Shown one piece after another: positions 7,106 to 9,266 of a stretch of DNA of 9,266 nt (position 1 is its first letter; each line of letters starts with the position of its first letter). The notes below the pieces were generated by a model. That model saw only the letters and a list, made by a program, of their open reading frames with translations. It ran no database searches and had not been told where the DNA came from. Origin of the DNA: an uncultured Bacillaceae bacterium. GTDB lineage: Bacteria > Bacillota > Bacilli > Bacillales > Amphibacillaceae. Made by a program: the position numbers and the translations under genes. Location: NCBI GenBank assembly GCA_937925695.1, contig CALAMD010000058.1, positions 1 through 9,266 of the forward strand. The letters are read 5' to 3'.

Positions 7106-7330
7106 TTAATTTTCGCGAATTTCTGATTGATCTCGACGTTCAATGCCATGAAGTGGTCTCTCCTGCAAGCTTTGTAAAGCATTGGCAACAGCATACAATT
7201 GCTCAGCAGACGCCCCTGTCTTGACGTTGTTAAAACTCTTCGTACGAAAAACAGGCTCTCCGGTGAGAAGATCCTCACCATCATAAAACACAAGGCGTAA
7301 CTGAGTAGAGATTTGATCGGCAGTTATCAA
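7106..7330 (-). CDS. DUF1659 family protein
   Basis: A 74-residue soluble protein of unknown function, recognised as DUF1659 by the segment STQLRLVFYDGED, the motif KSFNNVKTGASAEQLYAVANALQSLQ (about residues 31-56) and the tail RDQSE. The chosen start is TTG at 7330, read as Met. It lies 8 bases after GGGAGGG (7339-7345) and gives the normal family length. The in-frame GTG at 7339 overlaps that ribosome site, and the ATG at 7354 has no ribosome site and would add residues not seen in the family. It is the first of three small minus-strand genes and is divergent from tagD, with interlocking predicted promoters between them. Confidence 0.88.
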   Translation of the reverse strand: MITADQISTQLRLVFYDGEDLLTGEPVFRTKSFNNVKTGASAEQLYAVANALQSLQERPLHGIERRDQSEIREN

Positions 7331-7409
7331 CTGTTTCACCCTCCCTTCACCCATACAATCGTATTGGCAAAAGGATAGGTAGCATGGGTGCCTAAGTTGA
7401 ATTTTTTTA

Positions 7410-7437
7410 CTAATACTGTTTACGAACAATATGTAAA
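7410..7437 (-). promoter_or_regulatory. Candidate promoter for the DUF1659-DUF2922-YvrJ genes
   Basis: On the minus strand TTTACA (7432-7437) is a five-of-six -35 box, followed after 16 bases by TATTAG (7410-7415), a four-of-six -10 box. Initiation would fall near 7403, leaving a leader of about 70 bases. It overlaps the oppositely directed tagD promoter. Confidence 0.4.
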
Positions 7438-7447
7438 GTAGTAGAAT
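7419..7447 (+). promoter_or_regulatory. Candidate sigma-A promoter of tagD
   Basis: TTTACG (7419-7424) and TAGAAT (7442-7447) are separated by exactly 17 bases, and the -10 box matches the consensus at five of six positions. Initiation near 7454 would give a leader of about 44 bases. The -35 box lies in the spacer of the minus-strand promoter for the DUF1659 gene, and the TTTAC/GTAAA inverted repeat there supplies both -35 boxes. Confidence 0.5.
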
Positions 7448-7497
7448 GATATCAAACTGTTTTTGCTATGCTTCCATACATTTGGGGGATAAACGAT

Positions 7498-7890
7498 ATG
7501 AAAAAAGTTATTACCTACGGGACCTTTGATCTGATACATCCCGGACACATTAATATTTTACGTCGTGCTAGAGAACTGGGAGATTATTTAATAGTTGGAC
7601 TTTCGACAGATGAATTCAATAAAACTAAAAACAAACAAGCATTCCATAATTACGAGTCTCGTAAATATATTGTGGAATCTATTCGTTATGTGAACCAGAT
7701 CATCCCTGAGAAAAACTGGGAACAAAAAATTAATGATATAAAAAAATATGAGATTGACTTACTTGTAATGGGCGATGACTGGCAAGGAAAATTTGATCAT
7801 TTGAAAAATCACTGTGAAGTTGTATACTTACCGAGAACAGAGGGCATTTCGACGACAAAAATTAAAAAATACTTCCTTGATAATCTTTGA
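7498..7890 (+). CDS. tagD: Glycerol-3-phosphate cytidylyltransferase
   Basis: Makes CDP-glycerol from CTP and sn-glycerol 3-phosphate, the activated precursor for poly(glycerol phosphate) wall teichoic acid; it acts in the cytoplasm. The 130-residue length matches B. subtilis TagD (129). The nucleotidyltransferase HxGH motif is at residues 14-17 (HPGH), MGDDW at 91-95, and the signature RTEGISTT at 113-120. The match to TagD runs nearly end to end, including EKNWEQK and CEVVYLPRTEG. The ATG at 7498 follows a TTGGGGGA site by 8 bases; the frame is open back to 7468, but those residues are not part of the family. It appears monocistronic or weakly linked to the LCP gene about 205 bases downstream, which has related wall-polymer function. 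Confidence 0.96.
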   Translation: MKKVITYGTFDLIHPGHINILRRARELGDYLIVGLSTDEFNKTKNKQAFHNYESRKYIVESIRYVNQIIPEKNWEQKINDIKKYEIDLLVMGDDWQGKFDHLKNHCEVVYLPRTEGISTTKIKKYFLDNL

Positions 7891-7901
7891 AACTTTCCAT
7901 A

Positions 7902-7921
7902 ATAATTAGGCGTCTAATTAT
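7902..7921. repeat. Small perfect hairpin after tagD
   Basis: ATAATTAG (7902-7909) and CTAATTAT (7914-7921) form an eight-pair stem with a GCGT loop, 11 bases after the tagD stop. It is AT-rich and lacks a following T run, so it is a poor intrinsic terminator; it could be an operator or an RNA-stability element. Confidence 0.5.
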
Positions 7922-7929
7922 GTAAACGT

Positions 7930-7958
7930 TATACAAAACTTATAATTTATATTAAAAT
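7930..7958 (+). promoter_or_regulatory. Candidate promoter for the LCP gene
   Basis: TATACA (7930-7935) and TAAAAT (7953-7958) are 17 bases apart, with four-of-six and five-of-six matches to the sigma-A boxes. Initiation near 7965 would leave a leader of about 130 bases. A second, weaker set (TGTACG at 7964-7969 and TAAAAT at 7987-7992, spacer 17) follows in the same orientation, so tandem promoters are possible in this very AT-rich stretch. Confidence 0.35.
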
Positions 7959-8010
7959 GACTGTGTACGAATGATGATATTTATAGTAAAATATAGAATG
8001 GTCTTGTGAT

Positions 8011-8027
8011 TATTGATTTAATCAATA
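8011..8027. repeat. Perfect AT-rich palindrome in the LCP leader
   Basis: TATTGAT and ATCAATA are exact inverted arms around a three-base TTA centre. It lies 69 bases before the LCP start and downstream of the candidate promoters, a position suited to an operator. No known regulator site is recognised. Confidence 0.5.
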
Positions 8028-8046
8028 TATACAATTATTTTAAGAG

Positions 8047-8080
8047 GGTCTAATACTTAACATTCAGTTATCTTTAGACC
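8047..8080 (+). promoter_or_regulatory. Composite hairpin next to the LCP ribosome site
   Basis: GGTCTAA (8047-8053) pairs with TTAGACC (8074-8080), and inside this TAAC pairs with GTTA around a five-base loop, giving a two-part stem. Its right arm ends one base before the AAAGGGG ribosome site of the LCP gene. It may influence translation or message stability; it has no T run and is not a terminator. Confidence 0.45.
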
Positions 8081-8095
8081 TAAAGGGGAAGAAAG

Positions 8096-9160
8096 ATGGC
8101 TAAACATACACAAACGAGAGTAAAAAAGACTAAGAGAAAAAAAAGAAAGAGAAGAATTTTAATCGTATTATTACCTATATTGACTGTTTTATTCGCAGTT
8201 GGATACTGGTTCCTCCAGTTATGGACGACTGCAGAGTCTGTCATAACAGAATCATATGAAGATGATGGTCGTGAAAAGTCTGAATTAAGAACAAAAGTTG
8301 TTGATCCTAAAGAAGATAATGTGTCCATATTAATTATGGGTGTTGATGAAAGTGATCATCGTGGAAATAAAGGTCAGTCTCGGACAGATGCCTTAATTTT
8401 AGCTACACTGAATATTAATGATAAAAGCGTTAAATTATTAAGTATCCCTCGTGACTCTCTCGTATATATACCTGAAAGGGGACATGAGGATAAAATAAAC
8501 CACGCCCACTATTTTGGCGGACCGAAATCTACAGTAGAAACAGTAGAGAACTTGTTAAATATTCCAGTTGATTATTGGGTAAGACTTAACTTTGAAGCTT
8601 TTGTGCAAGTAGTAGATGCGCTAAACGGTATTGAAGTAGATGTACCATATGAATTTAGAGAATCCAATTCTCAAGATAAAAGGGATTCTATTCACTTATT
8701 ACCTGGAAAACAAACACTCAACGGTGAAGAAGCACTCGCTTTAGCTAGAACTAGAAAACATGACAATGACATAGAGCGTGGAAAGAGACAGATGGAAATT
8801 ATTAAGGCTGTCATAGATAAGGCTTTATCAATCGGAAGTGTGCTTAAATACGATGATCTCATACGTGCTGTTGGCGATAATCTAACAACAAATATGACCT
8901 TCTCCGAAATGACTAGTTTTATTTCCTATGGATCTAAGGGTTTGAATTTAGATGTGGAGAGTTATACGCTTGAAGGCAGTAATTACATGCCAGGCAATAT
9001 TTATTACTGGAAACTCGATGAAGAAGCACTATTAGAAACACAAACTATTTTTAGAAGACATTTAGAAATTGATTCTGTAGAAACACCTGTAAGTAATCAA
9101 AATCTCAACGACCATGAACAAGCTACGAGTGTTGAGGATGAAGTTACTAGCACATTTTAA
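8096..9160 (+). CDS. LCP-family wall polymer transferase (LytR-CpsA-Psr, TagU-like)
   Basis: Predicted membrane-anchored enzyme with its catalytic domain outside the cell, attaching lipid-linked wall polymers such as teichoic acid to peptidoglycan. The 354 residues contain a very basic cytoplasmic N-terminus (1-20), one membrane segment (about 21-40) and an LCP domain (about 75-240). Conserved acidic and basic positions fit the family: SRTD at 95-98, PRD at 118-120, DKINHA at 132-137, and the ARTR...DIERGKRQ block at 218-232. The C-terminal 30 residues are acidic and polar. The ATG follows AAAGGGGAAG by a few bases. It lies downstream of tagD, consistent with a wall teichoic acid role. Which of TagT, TagU or TagV it corresponds to cannot be decided from sequence alone. 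Confidence 0.92.
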   Translation: MAKHTQTRVKKTKRKKRKRRILIVLLPILTVLFAVGYWFLQLWTTAESVITESYEDDGREKSELRTKVVDPKEDNVSILIMGVDESDHRGNKGQSRTDALILATLNINDKSVKLLSIPRDSLVYIPERGHEDKINHAHYFGGPKSTVETVENLLNIPVDYWVRLNFEAFVQVVDALNGIEVDVPYEFRESNSQDKRDSIHLLPGKQTLNGEEALALARTRKHDNDIERGKRQMEIIKAVIDKALSIGSVLKYDDLIRAVGDNLTTNMTFSEMTSFISYGSKGLNLDVESYTLEGSNYMPGNIYYWKLDEEALLETQTIFRRHLEIDSVETPVSNQNLNDHEQATSVEDEVTSTF

Positions 9161-9179
9161 GCTATAAATACTTTCTTAA

Positions 9180-9222
9180 ATACAAAAACGAAGTCCTGGT
9201 ATATAGGACTTCGTTTTTGTAT
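9180..9222. terminator. Strong bidirectional terminator after the LCP gene
   Basis: The arms ACAAAAACGAAGTCCT and AGGACTTCGTTTTTGT, with flanking bases, give an 18-pair perfect stem around a seven-base loop (9198-9204). A TTTTT tract lies within the right arm, and AAAAA in the left arm supplies the same on the other strand, so it can stop transcription from both sides. It begins 19 bases after the LCP stop codon. Confidence 0.88.
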
Positions 9223-9260
9223 CTCACAATATAGGTTGAACGTACACACATTTTGTGAGA
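9222..9260. repeat. Inverted repeat abutting the terminator
   Basis: TCTCACAA (9222-9229) and TTGTGAGA (9253-9260) are exact inverted arms of eight bases separated by 23 bases. The repeat starts at the last base of the preceding terminator. It may be an operator for a gene beyond the window edge or a second hairpin; the following gene is not visible. Confidence 0.4.
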
Positions 9261-9266
9261 CATTTA

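Noticed and set aside
7099..7293. Alternative minus-strand frame of 64 codons overlapping the DUF1659 gene
   Set aside because: The other frame encodes a recognised DUF1659 protein with a ribosome site; this frame has neither.
7468..7497. Ten-residue extension of TagD
   Set aside because: No ribosome site precedes it, and TagD proteins begin at MKKVITYG.
7902..7921. Terminator of tagD
   Set aside because: The hairpin is entirely AT-rich in its stem apart from one G-C pair and is followed by GTAAACG, with no T run.
1..9266. CRISPR array, insertion sequence, tRNA or prophage module
   Set aside because: No regularly spaced repeats, transposase motifs, tRNA-like folds or phage structural genes were seen; the YvrJ protein alone does not establish a phage origin.

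Overview
The window looks like a chromosomal segment from a low-GC Gram-positive bacterium of the Bacillaceae (Bacillus relatives such as Gracilibacillus or Amphibacillus are plausible; the genus is a guess). The reasons are the AT-rich sequence, strong GGAGG-type ribosome binding sites, a class II galactose-1-phosphate uridylyltransferase, a wall teichoic acid type TagD and LCP protein, and the Bacillaceae-typical small-gene group DUF1659 / DUF2922 / YvrJ. No tRNA, rRNA, transposase or CRISPR array is visible.

Region 1 (1-495) is a non-coding leader upstream of the galactose genes. It contains a catabolite-control-like or LacI-type operator (298-311), a candidate sigma-A promoter (370-399) and an AT-rich near-palindrome just after the predicted transcription start (409-428). 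Region 2 (496-5208) is a compact plus-strand Leloir operon, galK-galE-galT-galM: the first three genes abut or overlap, and galM follows after 13 bases. It encodes galactose mutarotation, phosphorylation, uridylyl exchange and epimerisation of UDP-galactose, but the window shows no galactose transporter. A two-way hairpin terminator (5236-5283) separates galM from the convergent gene.

Region 3 (5298-6476, minus) is a ROK-family repressor with a winged-helix N-terminus and an intact zinc motif. Its position makes it a candidate regulator of the gal operon, and its promoter region shares an 11-base AT-rich word with the gal leader. Region 4 (6602-7330, minus) holds three very small genes transcribed in the order DUF1659, DUF2922, YvrJ. 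A strong terminator lies between the second and third, and another follows the third. Their function is unknown; this is the least understood part of the window.

Region 5 (7410-9260, plus) is cell-envelope related: tagD (CDP-glycerol synthesis for wall teichoic acid) and an LCP-family enzyme that probably attaches wall polymers to peptidoglycan. tagD and the DUF1659 gene are divergent, and their predicted promoters interlock. The LCP gene has a long AT-rich leader with a palindrome and a composite hairpin ending next to its ribosome binding site, and it is followed by a very strong terminator.

Most of the window is ordinary, well-recognised metabolism. The points most worth checking are the small three-gene module with its internal terminator, the possible ROK-gal regulatory link and the structured leader of the LCP gene.
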